Shown piece by piece: positions 1 to 8,085 of a stretch of DNA of 33,882 nucleotides. Under the pieces are notes generated by a model. It was not told the origin of the DNA. It worked only from the letters and a program-made list of their open reading frames with translations, and searched no databases. The position numbers and the translations under genes were made by a program. The stretch's first letter is position 1. Every line of letters starts with the position of its first letter. Origin of the DNA: an uncultured Flavobacteriaceae bacterium. GTDB taxonomy: Bacteria; Bacteroidota; Bacteroidia; Flavobacteriales; Flavobacteriaceae. Location: positions 1 to 33,882 of the forward strand of contig CALDCO010000171.1 of the NCBI GenBank assembly GCA_937937185.1, given 5' to 3'.

Positions 1-33
1 AGATAATTGTCTTATTTTACATGACTTTAATAG

Positions 34-63
34 TTGAGAATTTGTTCGCTTTTAATACATTTG
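34..63 (+). promoter_or_regulatory. Bacteroidota-type promoter for the symporter operon
   Basis: TTG at 34-36 and TACATTTG at 56-63 are separated by 19 bases, matching the Bacteroidota pattern TTG, 17-23 bases, TAnnTTTG. Transcription would start near base 70, giving a very short leader before the ATG at 79. The match is by eye only. Confidence 0.5.
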
Positions 64-78
64 AGCTCACATTAACTA

Positions 79-1458
79 ATGGGAAAAATAGATCAATTAA
101 TTGAAGACTTTGCTTCGTTTGTTTGGGGAGTACCGCTATTAATTATATTAATAGGCGGCGGCCTGTTTCTCATTACATATTCTCGCCTTTTACCTTTTCG
201 ATACATTGGTCATGCCATACAAGTATTAAGAGGAAAATATAATAACCCAGACGATCCTGGAGAAATTTCACATTTTCAAGCCTTAACAACGGCCTTATCA
301 ACAACCATTGGTATGGGAAATGTTTCGGGAGTGGCTGTAGCTATAGCAGTAGGAGGACCAGGTGCTGTTTTTTGGTTATGGATTAGCGCTATAATTGGAA
401 TGAACACTAAGTTTTTTACATCGGCATTGGCAGTTATGTTTAGAGGAAAAGATAGTCATGGAGACCTCCAAGGTGGCCCCATGTATTTCATAGTGGAAGG
501 CCTAGGGAAACAATGGAAACCGTTAGCTGTTTTCTTTTGTCTTTGTGGTCTTATTGGCGTTTTGCCTGTTTTTAATGTGAATCAACTTACCCAAGCCATT
601 AATGATATTGTATTACAACCCAATGGCTTTAAAGTTAGTTTTTATAGCAACTTAACGATTGGCATAATACTAGTTATTATGACAGCAATAGTTATTTTGG
701 GTGGTTTACATAGAATAAGTAAAGTCGCCTCTAAATTAGTACCAAGTATGGTTTTACTCTATTTTGTATTGGTACTTATTATTTTGGGAGTTCATATAAC
801 TGAAGTTCCAAAATACTTTAGTTTAATATTCGCCGATGCATTTTCGGCCTCATTTTATAAAGGCGAAGCCTTTTTTGGAGGTGCTCTAGGAGGATTAATT
901 CTTTTAGGGATTCGACGTGGGGCCTTTTCTAATGAAGCAGGCATTGGAACTGCGCCTATGGCTCATGGTGCAGCAAAAACGACGGAGCCTATTCGTGAAG
1001 GGTTAGTCGCTATGTTAGGGCCAGCAATAGATACATTAATTGTCTGTACACTTACAGCATTAGCCATTTTAGTTACAGGCGTATGGCAAACTAGTGGTGC
1101 TAATGGAGTAAGTTTAACCGCTTCAGCCTTTGCAAAAGCAATTCCTTATGGCGGCAGTTATTTATTAATGTTATGTGTAGCTGTTTTTAGTATTTCCTCT
1201 TTATTTAGTTATTCTTACTATGGAATGAAATGTGCGGCCTTTCTTTTTGGAGCGCACCGTAAACATTATTTTAATTATTTTTACATTGCTAGCATTGTTT
1301 TAGGTGCGACCACTTCGTTAAGTTTAATGCTAAATTTAATTGATGGTGTTTTTGCTTTAATGGCTATTCCTACAATGACAGCCACTTTATTATTGTCACC
1401 AAAGGTTTTGAAAGCAGCAAAACACTATTTTAATTCATTAAAAAATCATGAAAAATAA
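79..1458 (+). CDS. Sodium:alanine symporter family (AGCS) amino-acid carrier
   Basis: Predicted inner-membrane carrier of 459 residues that takes up alanine or glycine with Na+. The whole protein is hydrophobic with about 10-11 membrane segments. It carries AGCS hallmarks: an N-terminal FVWGVPLLI segment, TTIGMGNVSGVA, a GGPMYFIVEGLG loop, and FSNEAGIGTAPMAHGAA in the second half. The length is normal for the family (about 450-480). The ATG at 79 sits just after a TAnnTTTG promoter. The stop overlaps the start of the next gene by 11 bases, so this is the first gene of a three-gene operon with an acetate-type symporter. Family assignment is firm; the exact amino acid is inferred. Confidence 0.93.
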   Translation: MGKIDQLIEDFASFVWGVPLLIILIGGGLFLITYSRLLPFRYIGHAIQVLRGKYNNPDDPGEISHFQALTTALSTTIGMGNVSGVAVAIAVGGPGAVFWLWISAIIGMNTKFFTSALAVMFRGKDSHGDLQGGPMYFIVEGLGKQWKPLAVFFCLCGLIGVLPVFNVNQLTQAINDIVLQPNGFKVSFYSNLTIGIILVIMTAIVILGGLHRISKVASKLVPSMVLLYFVLVLIILGVHITEVPKYFSLIFADAFSASFYKGEAFFGGALGGLILLGIRRGAFSNEAGIGTAPMAHGAAKTTEPIREGLVAMLGPAIDTLIVCTLTALAILVTGVWQTSGANGVSLTASAFAKAIPYGGSYLLMLCVAVFSISSLFSYSYYGMKCAAFLFGAHRKHYFNYFYIASIVLGATTSLSLMLNLIDGVFALMAIPTMTATLLLSPKVLKAAKHYFNSLKNHEK

Positions 1459-1705
1459 AGAAAAGGCGATGGCCTATTGGAAAGAGAACATCAAATATGT
1501 AAGCATTTTACTCATTATATGGTTTTTAGTGTCTTTTGGGGCAGGAATTATCTTCAAAGACGCACTAGATAAAATAAAAATAGGTGGCTTTAAATTAGGA
1601 TTTTGGTTTGCACAACAAGGCGCTATGTATGTGTTTGTAATTCTTATTTTTGTTTACCTAAAATTAATGAATAAGCTAGATAAAAAATATGGTTATAATG
1701 AGTAG
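1448..1705 (+). CDS. DUF4212 small subunit of sodium/solute symporter
   Basis: An 85-residue protein with two membrane segments (about 17-37 and 50-72) separated by a short loop ending in GFWFAQQGAMYVFVI, the conserved signature of DUF4212. Proteins of this family are encoded directly before a large SSS permease of the VC_2705 type and are thought to form its small subunit. Here the next gene starts inside this one (overlap 8-17 bases depending on the start), which supports translational coupling. The ATG at 1448 overlaps the end of the upstream AGCS gene (ATGAAAAATAA). Confidence 0.9.
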   Translation: MKNKEKAMAYWKENIKYVSILLIIWFLVSFGAGIIFKDALDKIKIGGFKLGFWFAQQGAMYVFVILIFVYLKLMNKLDKKYGYNE

Positions 1706-3416
1706 TTTATTAATTGAAGGCATTGGTGTTCAAAACTGGACGTATATCATCGTTGGGATTACATTTGCACTCTACATAGGCATTGCCATTTGGTCTAGAG
1801 CGAGTTCAACCAAAGAGTTTTATGTGGCTAGTGGTGGTGTATCCCCTTTAGCAAATGGAATGGCCACAGCTGCCGACTGGATGAGTGCGGCATCTTTTAT
1901 TTCAATGGCGGGAATCATTTCTTTTGCTGGTTACGATGGCGCCGTATACCTCATGGGGTGGACTGGAGGCTATGTCTTATTAGCCTTACTTTTAGCACCT
2001 TATTTGCGTAAATTTGGAAAGTTTACGGTGCCCGATTTTGTTGGTGATCGCTATTATTCTAAAACGGCAAGAATTGTTGCTGTTTTTTGTGCCCTTATTG
2101 TTTCTTTTACCTATGTAGCTGGTCAAATGCGAGGTGTGGGGATTGTTTTTTCTCGTTTTTTAGAGGTTGAAATTAATACAGGGGTTGTTATAGGAATGAT
2201 TATCGTCTTGTTTTATGCCGTTCTTGGCGGAATGAAAGGCATTACTTATACGCAAGTTGCTCAATATTGTGTTTTAATTTTTGCTTTCATGGTACCTGCT
2301 ATTTTTATCTCTATCCAAATGACGGGGAATCCCATTCCTCAATTAGGGTTTGGCAGTCAATTAGCAGATGGGTCAGGAACTTATTTATTAGATAAATTAG
2401 ATGGTTTAAGTACCGATTTGGGGTTTGCCGAATATACAAAAGGCACTAAGTCGTTAGTAGATGTATTTGCCATTACCTTAGCATTAATGGTCGGTACTGC
2501 AGGTTTACCGCATGTTATTGTGCGGTTTTTTACAGTAAAAAGGGTTAAGGATGCTAGAAAATCGGCAGGAATTGCGTTATTACTTATTGTTATTTTATAT
2601 TCTACAGCCCCTGCTGTAGCGGCATTTGCGAGAACAAATATGATAGAAACTGTGTCTAAGCAACCCTATGCAAGTGTACCAGAATGGTTTAAGAAATGGG
2701 AAACAACGGGGCTTATTACGTTTAGAGATAAAAATAATGATGGTATTATTCAATACCTTGCCAATAAAAACGATAATGAATTAATTATAGATCGTGATAT
2801 TATGGTATTGGCAAATCCTGAAATTGCTAGGCTTCCCAACTGGGTCATTGCGCTTGTAGCCGCTGGAGGTTTGGCAGCTGCATTGTCTACTGCTGCGGGG
2901 TTACTGCTGGTCATTTCTGCTTCTGTATCTCATGATTTAATAAAGAAAATAATAAACCCTAAAATTTCTGATAAGGGCGAACTAATAGCAGCGCGTTTAT
3001 CTGCTGTGGGAGCCGTTTGTGTAGCGGGTTATTTTGGTATTAACCCTCCAGGTTTTGTTGCAGCCGTTGTGGCTTTAGCTTTTGGTTTAGCAGCAGCTTC
3101 TTTTTTTCCGGCCATAGTGTTGGGTATTTTTTATAAACGAATGAATAAAGAAGGTGCTGTTTCTGGGATGATTGCAGGGATAATATTGATGCTATTTTAT
3201 ATGACAAAATTTAAGTTTAATTGGTTTGGTGGTGGCACTAAAGCCAATTGGTGGTTTGGAATTTCTCCGGAAGGTTTTGGAACAATAGCAATGTTGTTTA
3301 ATTTTATAGTCGCTTTTGTGGTGATGAAATTCACAAAAGCCCCTCCAGAAGAAGTACAAGAAATAGTAGAAAATATAAGGATACCAAGTGGAGCAGGAGA
3401 AGCTGTGAACCATTAA
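1689..3416 (+). CDS. Sodium:solute symporter, VC_2705/ActP-like, probable acetate uptake
   Basis: A 575-residue SSS-family permease with about 13 membrane segments. Motifs include TAADWMSAASFISMAG in the second segment, GQMRGVGIVFSRFL, and GLAAALSTAAGLLLVISASVSHD near residue 400. A periplasmic or cytoplasmic loop has an EF-hand-like DKNNDGIIQ at 347-355, seen in VC_2705-type members. It pairs with the DUF4212 subunit just upstream, and acs lies downstream on the same strand, so uptake of acetate or another short carboxylate is likely. Two starts are possible: 1689, or 1698 (MSSLLIEG), which would overlap the previous stop by 8 bases as ATGAGTAG. Family is sure; substrate is inferred. Confidence 0.92.
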   Translation: MVIMSSLLIEGIGVQNWTYIIVGITFALYIGIAIWSRASSTKEFYVASGGVSPLANGMATAADWMSAASFISMAGIISFAGYDGAVYLMGWTGGYVLLALLLAPYLRKFGKFTVPDFVGDRYYSKTARIVAVFCALIVSFTYVAGQMRGVGIVFSRFLEVEINTGVVIGMIIVLFYAVLGGMKGITYTQVAQYCVLIFAFMVPAIFISIQMTGNPIPQLGFGSQLADGSGTYLLDKLDGLSTDLGFAEYTKGTKSLVDVFAITLALMVGTAGLPHVIVRFFTVKRVKDARKSAGIALLLIVILYSTAPAVAAFARTNMIETVSKQPYASVPEWFKKWETTGLITFRDKNNDGIIQYLANKNDNELIIDRDIMVLANPEIARLPNWVIALVAAGGLAAALSTAAGLLLVISASVSHDLIKKIINPKISDKGELIAARLSAVGAVCVAGYFGINPPGFVAAVVALAFGLAAASFFPAIVLGIFYKRMNKEGAVSGMIAGIILMLFYMTKFKFNWFGGGTKANWWFGISPEGFGTIAMLFNFIVAFVVMKFTKAPPEEVQEIVENIRIPSGAGEAVNH

Positions 3417-3444
3417 AAAAGAATGACGTTTAATTGGAATCTAT

Positions 3445-3588
3445 GGTATCCAATTTTTATGGTTTAGTTCCTTTCCTAGAGGTGAAATTTACTAAAGCTC
3501 CCCTAAAGCTGTTCAAGATATTGCAGGAGATGTTACAATACCAAGTGGAGCAGGAGAGCAGTCATTGACAAAAAACGAAAACAAATAA
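3445..3588 (+). pseudogene. Remnant 3' end of a second SSS symporter gene
   Basis: Directly after the intact symporter, 3445-3588 encodes a diverged copy of its C-terminal tail. SNFYGLVPFLEVKFTKAP is read in one frame; after a C run at 3500-3503, KAVQDIAGDVTIPSGAGE continues in another frame to a TAA at 3586-3588. The intact gene ends FNFIVAFVVMKFTKAP, PEEVQEIVENIRIPSGAGEAVNH. Adding one C to the run would restore the family reading KAPPKAVQDI. The rest of the second copy is missing and a stop lies upstream in frame (3431-3433). This is a decayed tandem paralogue with a one-base deletion. Confidence 0.85.
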
Positions 3589-3718
3589 ACGCACTTTATA
3601 ATAGGCACAGAATAATATTATCCAGGGGCAATAAGCCAAATGATGACACTAAGTTAGGCTAAATGACAGTATCCAAAATTTTGGGTAAACTCGCTATACT
3701 TTATTTATTTCAACAAGT

Positions 3719-5923
3719 TTAATCCTTTGTAGCAACCTTTTGATCTATAGATTTGCCTTTCTTTAATAATATTTTTTCATTTGTAAATTGATTTGCTGCA
3801 TCTAAAAAATCAAGTATAAGATTCCAATTAGAATTAGACTCGTAGTTATTCTTATACGCTTTATAGGTGTTAATAATGAGAGTGTTATCTTTAATTTTAG
3901 CAGTGCTTATAAAAGCCCCCGTAGGATTATCTACAGATTTATTTAATTTATCTAATCCTGTAACAGTATATCCTGATGGAATTTCAAACTTTATTTCATT
4001 TCTATAACATCTAGGGTTATTAAAGTAAATATTTTCTTTTCGATGACGTTCTTTATCTGTTATATTAACTTGATCTCCAATAAGTTTTCCAATTTCGAGT
4101 ATGTAATTTGGCCCCGCTTTTTTTATTAGCGCATCGTTAATTTCAAATTGATCACTAAAAACAAAACTAGGATGATTACTATACCTTCCTGTATTTATAA
4201 TTTCAAAAGAATGATTTTTAATATCTAGCTCATATTCATCTTTTACATGAGCATTAAATTGCTCTATTTGTCTCTTTTTTAATTTTTCAACCAAAGCATT
4301 ATACTCCTTTTGGGTCTTTTCCTTTTCCTTTTTCTTTTTTACTCTTTCAAAATAATTTTTTGTTTTGTGCATGATATTGTCTTCACCTATAATATCAAAA
4401 AAGTATAATAAGTTTTTTTGTATGGAAGTTTTATTATGCCCTTTATAACTTGAAGTTCTATCTATTTTAATACCAGACATATCATCATTTAAAGAAACAT
4501 TTAATTTTTCAAAACTCTCATTATCTTTATATGATGAGGTTGGAATTATAAATTCATTTACGGCATTTAATCTTCTATCATCATAAGAATAACTTAATGC
4601 GTAGGCTTTACTGTTTTCAATTAAAGGATTTATATCAGAAATTAATGAATGTGTGTCGAATAAAGAAATATAAATGGGAGTCTCTAAATTTATTCTTATT
4701 AGTGTATTTACTTCAGAAGAGAAAAGTAAATCCTCTATATTTCCACCTGTTCTATTTTTAGAGACTATAATATCGAATGGAATTTCATATTCTATTAAAA
4801 GCGAAGTAAAACTTGCATTAAAATATTTATCTGAATTCATAAAAACTGATGAGTTCTTATAATAAGAAAAAGCATCATAATTGATTTTTGACTCTCTAAT
4901 GATTGAAGGTTGTATAAATTTATTTCTAGAATTGTGTCTCATATAGTAATAAGCTTTTTCAAGCAATTCCTCATTAGAATTAGTTGTTTCTCCAAAGGAT
5001 TTGGTTGTTTTTGTAGGTTTGGAAGAGAATTTGCCATATTCATTATCAAATAACTCTAAAACATCTTCCTTACTAACTTTTTCTTTAATTGTTTTTTCAT
5101 CATCAGATAGAAAGTTAAAGATTTGATTTTCATAAGAGCCTTTGCGGGCGAAAGTAACTTGAAATTTGAAAAATGGTAGCTCTTGATAAGGGTTAAACCA
5201 AATAGGATAGTCACTTTTCTTAAGATTAGATGCTCTTAATTCATAACGCCTATCATTTCTTTTTTCAGTCTGTATTTGTTTTAATTTTGGCGCGCCATTA
5301 TAGGTGTTAAAATTAATAAAGAAATCATTTTCGGTGTTAAAACGTAATACAAATTCTTTAGTGGGGTAAATATCAATTAAAGGCCTTTCTATACTTTTAA
5401 AAGTATACCCATATTTTTGTTTAAAAGGTTCGATTGTATGAATATAGTAGTCAATAATATCGCCAACTTCAAGTCCAGAAATTGCCAATTTGTATTCATT
5501 ATTAGTATCTGTTTCTACTGCTTCTTTATCAATTTCAATTTCTTTTTCGTCGCCATTTGGTTTGATGATTTTTATGCCAAGGAATTTTTTTCCATTTTTA
5601 CCATAGCCTTTATTAACTCTAAATTTTTTAATAAATGAAAATTCAGAATACTCTTTAATGGCTGCATTGTCTAATAATTTGACACGTTTTCTAATAGCAT
5701 GAGTGTATTTTACGTTTTTTGCATATTTATGATAGTCATAAAAATATTCTTGATATAAGATTACTGCAGATTCGTTTTCCCAATTTGAAGGGACATCTGC
5801 ATTATTTTTTTGTGAATCATTGTCTCCCCAATACAAGTTTTTTATTTCTATTTCTTGTTTAGATTGTGAAAAGCCTAATGCTGCAAAGAGTAATAATAAA
5901 GTGAGTAATTTATTTGTATTCAT
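3719..5923 (-). CDS. Secreted DUF3857 protein with degenerate transglutaminase-like domain
   Basis: A 734-residue exported protein: signal peptide at 1-19 (LLTLLLLFAALGFSQ), a beta-rich DUF3857 region at about 50-260, a transglutaminase-like region at about 285-430, a charged helical stretch at about 540-575 (KKKEKEKTQKE), and a C-terminal DUF3858-like region. Compared with its neighbour, the nucleophile region is SVFMNSDKYFNASFTSLLIEY (359-379) where GDCKGMANLTKQMLIEA would stand. The catalytic Cys is absent and the His position reads Asn, while an Asp (423) remains. It is therefore probably not an active transglutaminase or peptidase. The gene starts 8 bases after the stop of the upstream paralogue, forming one operon. 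Its role is unknown; cell-envelope binding or assembly is possible. Confidence 0.85.
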   Translation of the reverse strand: MNTNKLLTLLLLFAALGFSQSKQEIEIKNLYWGDNDSQKNNADVPSNWENESAVILYQEYFYDYHKYAKNVKYTHAIRKRVKLLDNAAIKEYSEFSFIKKFRVNKGYGKNGKKFLGIKIIKPNGDEKEIEIDKEAVETDTNNEYKLAISGLEVGDIIDYYIHTIEPFKQKYGYTFKSIERPLIDIYPTKEFVLRFNTENDFFINFNTYNGAPKLKQIQTEKRNDRRYELRASNLKKSDYPIWFNPYQELPFFKFQVTFARKGSYENQIFNFLSDDEKTIKEKVSKEDVLELFDNEYGKFSSKPTKTTKSFGETTNSNEELLEKAYYYMRHNSRNKFIQPSIIRESKINYDAFSYYKNSSVFMNSDKYFNASFTSLLIEYEIPFDIIVSKNRTGGNIEDLLFSSEVNTLIRINLETPIYISLFDTHSLISDINPLIENSKAYALSYSYDDRRLNAVNEFIIPTSSYKDNESFEKLNVSLNDDMSGIKIDRTSSYKGHNKTSIQKNLLYFFDIIGEDNIMHKTKNYFERVKKKKEKEKTQKEYNALVEKLKKRQIEQFNAHVKDEYELDIKNHSFEIINTGRYSNHPSFVFSDQFEINDALIKKAGPNYILEIGKLIGDQVNITDKERHRKENIYFNNPRCYRNEIKFEIPSGYTVTGLDKLNKSVDNPTGAFISTAKIKDNTLIINTYKAYKNNYESNSNWNLILDFLDAANQFTNEKILLKKGKSIDQKVATKD

Positions 5924-5931
5924 GATAAATT

Positions 5932-7854
5932 TTAGTTTTTTGTTAGTGTAATTTGTTCCTTATAAATGGCACTTAATTTTTTAATAAAAGCATTCCATTC
6001 ATCAAAATCTTTAGTTTCAATTTCTGCATTTTTTATTTTAAAAGCTTTGTTATATACTATCGCGTTACCCTCCTTAGAGAAGTTAATGGACATCTTATAA
6101 TTTTCACTTGAAATTTCAGCGTTTTTAGGTAAGCTAGAGACTACGTAGCCATCAGGGATCCTTAATTTAGTGGTAGACTCTATATCTTTTTTAGAACTAA
6201 AAATGTAGTTTGTCTTTCTGTTATCTAAAGTAAAGTTCTCAAACTCTTTATCTAAATCAATGTCGATATAAATAGTATCATCGAAATTTGAAACAACGTT
6301 TTTAACAGCAATATCGTGAGACATTTCGATATTTAAATCTCTATTAGATAAATCTGAAGTATTAATATTTGATACTTTAATGTTTGTATTGCCTCGATTT
6401 AGATAATTTTCTAAAAAACTATCTTTTTTATCGTTTTTTAATGTATGAAAATAGTAAAGCAAATTAGACCTGCTTTCACCATTAAACGATTTGTTTACAG
6501 AGCCTTCTATTACGTCTCCATTAAGAACAAGTGAATAATTTACTTTTTGTTTATTAAAAGTTGGCGTATTATTGGGAACATGTTTTAAAATAAAATTATC
6601 ACCATCTTCTATAAGTACCTGTTTCCCTTGAATTCGATTTGCATACTCCCCAAGCGCATTAAATTTTTCTGTACCGTCTAAGAAAATTGTTTTTCCATCT
6701 TTAAGTAATGTACAAATCATGTGATTATCTACAGACAAACTAGGTATAGAATAGTTATAAGCAATTCGCTTTGTGCCAATCCAAGTTAATCTTGCATCAA
6801 AACCAGCTTCAATAAGCATTTGTTTTGTAAGATTAGCCATGCCTTTACAATCGCCATACTTCTTATTAAATACATTTGAAGCCTCATCTGGTTTAAAACC
6901 AGCAATACCATCTTCAAAAGCGATGTAACGAATATTATCTTGAACCCAGTAATAAATGTTTTTTATTTTCTCTTCGTCATTTTTTGCGTTTTTGATTAAT
7001 TCTTCAACTTTACTTTTTAAAGCAGTATTATCATTTTTTAAACTTTCGGTTAATGAATGATACCATTTATAAAGATCTTTAGTAGAACTAAATAAGTTTT
7101 TTGTGTCATTTTTAAAAGTATAAGATTTTGCTAAAATGAGAATATGAGGATATATATAGGTTGGACCAGGAGAATTTTTCTCTTTGTACATTGCAGAAAT
7201 ATTTTCAATAGAGAAAGTATAAATTATTGAATTATCTTTTTCATTTTTCTTTGTTTCTCTTTGAATATCATAACCTTCAAAATTCATTTCTTTTAATTCA
7301 AGATTTAACCAATTAGGTACTTTTATAATGATTATTTTTTTTAAAGTTGGATATTCTGAATTGAAATATAATTTCGTAAAGTATTTAACATCATTATATT
7401 TTTTATCTATAGAAGTCAAATAGCGATAGCCCTGTTGCGGAAAATCTAAGTTTACATATTTAACCCTGCTGTCATTGTGAAAAAGATCATTACTGGTATA
7501 AGCTTCATCTTTAGGATAAAATTTTGTTAAGCGTTTGTTTTTATAGTAAACAGAGAAGTTAGTTATTGTAGAACTGCCATCATAAAATGAGTATTTTTGA
7601 ATATCTGACCTTGAATTTAAATTAATCATACTCTCCCTTAAATTATGATTAACAGTCACTTTATCATCACTTTTATTAAATGCAAATGAAACAAAGTCCA
7701 AACTTTTGTCTAGAGCAATATCATCGTCAGGAAATTGTTCCTTTAAATTTTTTGCAATTGTAATGTCTTCTGGAGTTGGATCTATTTTTTTCTGAGAAAA
7801 AACAGTAGATGTGAAAATTGCTATAAAGCAAATGAATAGTAGGTTTTTAGTCAT
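5932..7854 (-). CDS. Secreted DUF3857 / transglutaminase-like protein
   Basis: A 640-residue protein with a signal peptide (1-20, ending VFSQ), an N-terminal DUF3857 domain at about 50-250, a transglutaminase core at about 290-400, and a C-terminal DUF3858-like domain. The core has the full papain-like triad: Cys336 in KYGDCKGMANL, His378 in SVDNHMI, and Asp393 in IFLDGTEKF. The preceding helix YYWVQDNIRYIAFEDG is also typical. Such proteins occur in pairs in Bacteroidota with unknown substrates; they are presumed periplasmic or surface proteases or crosslinkers. It is first in a two-gene leftward operon with the degenerate paralogue. Both genes look more AT-rich than the flanking symporter and acs genes. 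Confidence 0.88.
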   Translation of the reverse strand: MTKNLLFICFIAIFTSTVFSQKKIDPTPEDITIAKNLKEQFPDDDIALDKSLDFVSFAFNKSDDKVTVNHNLRESMINLNSRSDIQKYSFYDGSSTITNFSVYYKNKRLTKFYPKDEAYTSNDLFHNDSRVKYVNLDFPQQGYRYLTSIDKKYNDVKYFTKLYFNSEYPTLKKIIIIKVPNWLNLELKEMNFEGYDIQRETKKNEKDNSIIYTFSIENISAMYKEKNSPGPTYIYPHILILAKSYTFKNDTKNLFSSTKDLYKWYHSLTESLKNDNTALKSKVEELIKNAKNDEEKIKNIYYWVQDNIRYIAFEDGIAGFKPDEASNVFNKKYGDCKGMANLTKQMLIEAGFDARLTWIGTKRIAYNYSIPSLSVDNHMICTLLKDGKTIFLDGTEKFNALGEYANRIQGKQVLIEDGDNFILKHVPNNTPTFNKQKVNYSLVLNGDVIEGSVNKSFNGESRSNLLYYFHTLKNDKKDSFLENYLNRGNTNIKVSNINTSDLSNRDLNIEMSHDIAVKNVVSNFDDTIYIDIDLDKEFENFTLDNRKTNYIFSSKKDIESTTKLRIPDGYVVSSLPKNAEISSENYKMSINFSKEGNAIVYNKAFKIKNAEIETKDFDEWNAFIKKLSAIYKEQITLTKN

Positions 7855-8085
7855 AAGTAGGTTTATTTAGGGCTAACAATATAAGCCTTAACATTTAAAA
7901 ATAAAAAATATTAATCTTTTTTTTATTCAAGCATCATTATTTAATGTAATAATACATAACTATAAGTAGTGATATAACATACTTTTTTATTTTTTTATAA
8001 ACGGATTTACTTTTATCAATTTAGAGCTTATTATATTGTTATAATTTAATAGTTTTATTGAAATTTTATTGATATTAAAAAGACT

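Noticed and set aside
3673-3684. Perfect 12-base palindrome CCAAAATTTTGG
   Set aside because: Short and AT-rich with no T run; mentioned only as a landmark near the insertion junction, not called a site.
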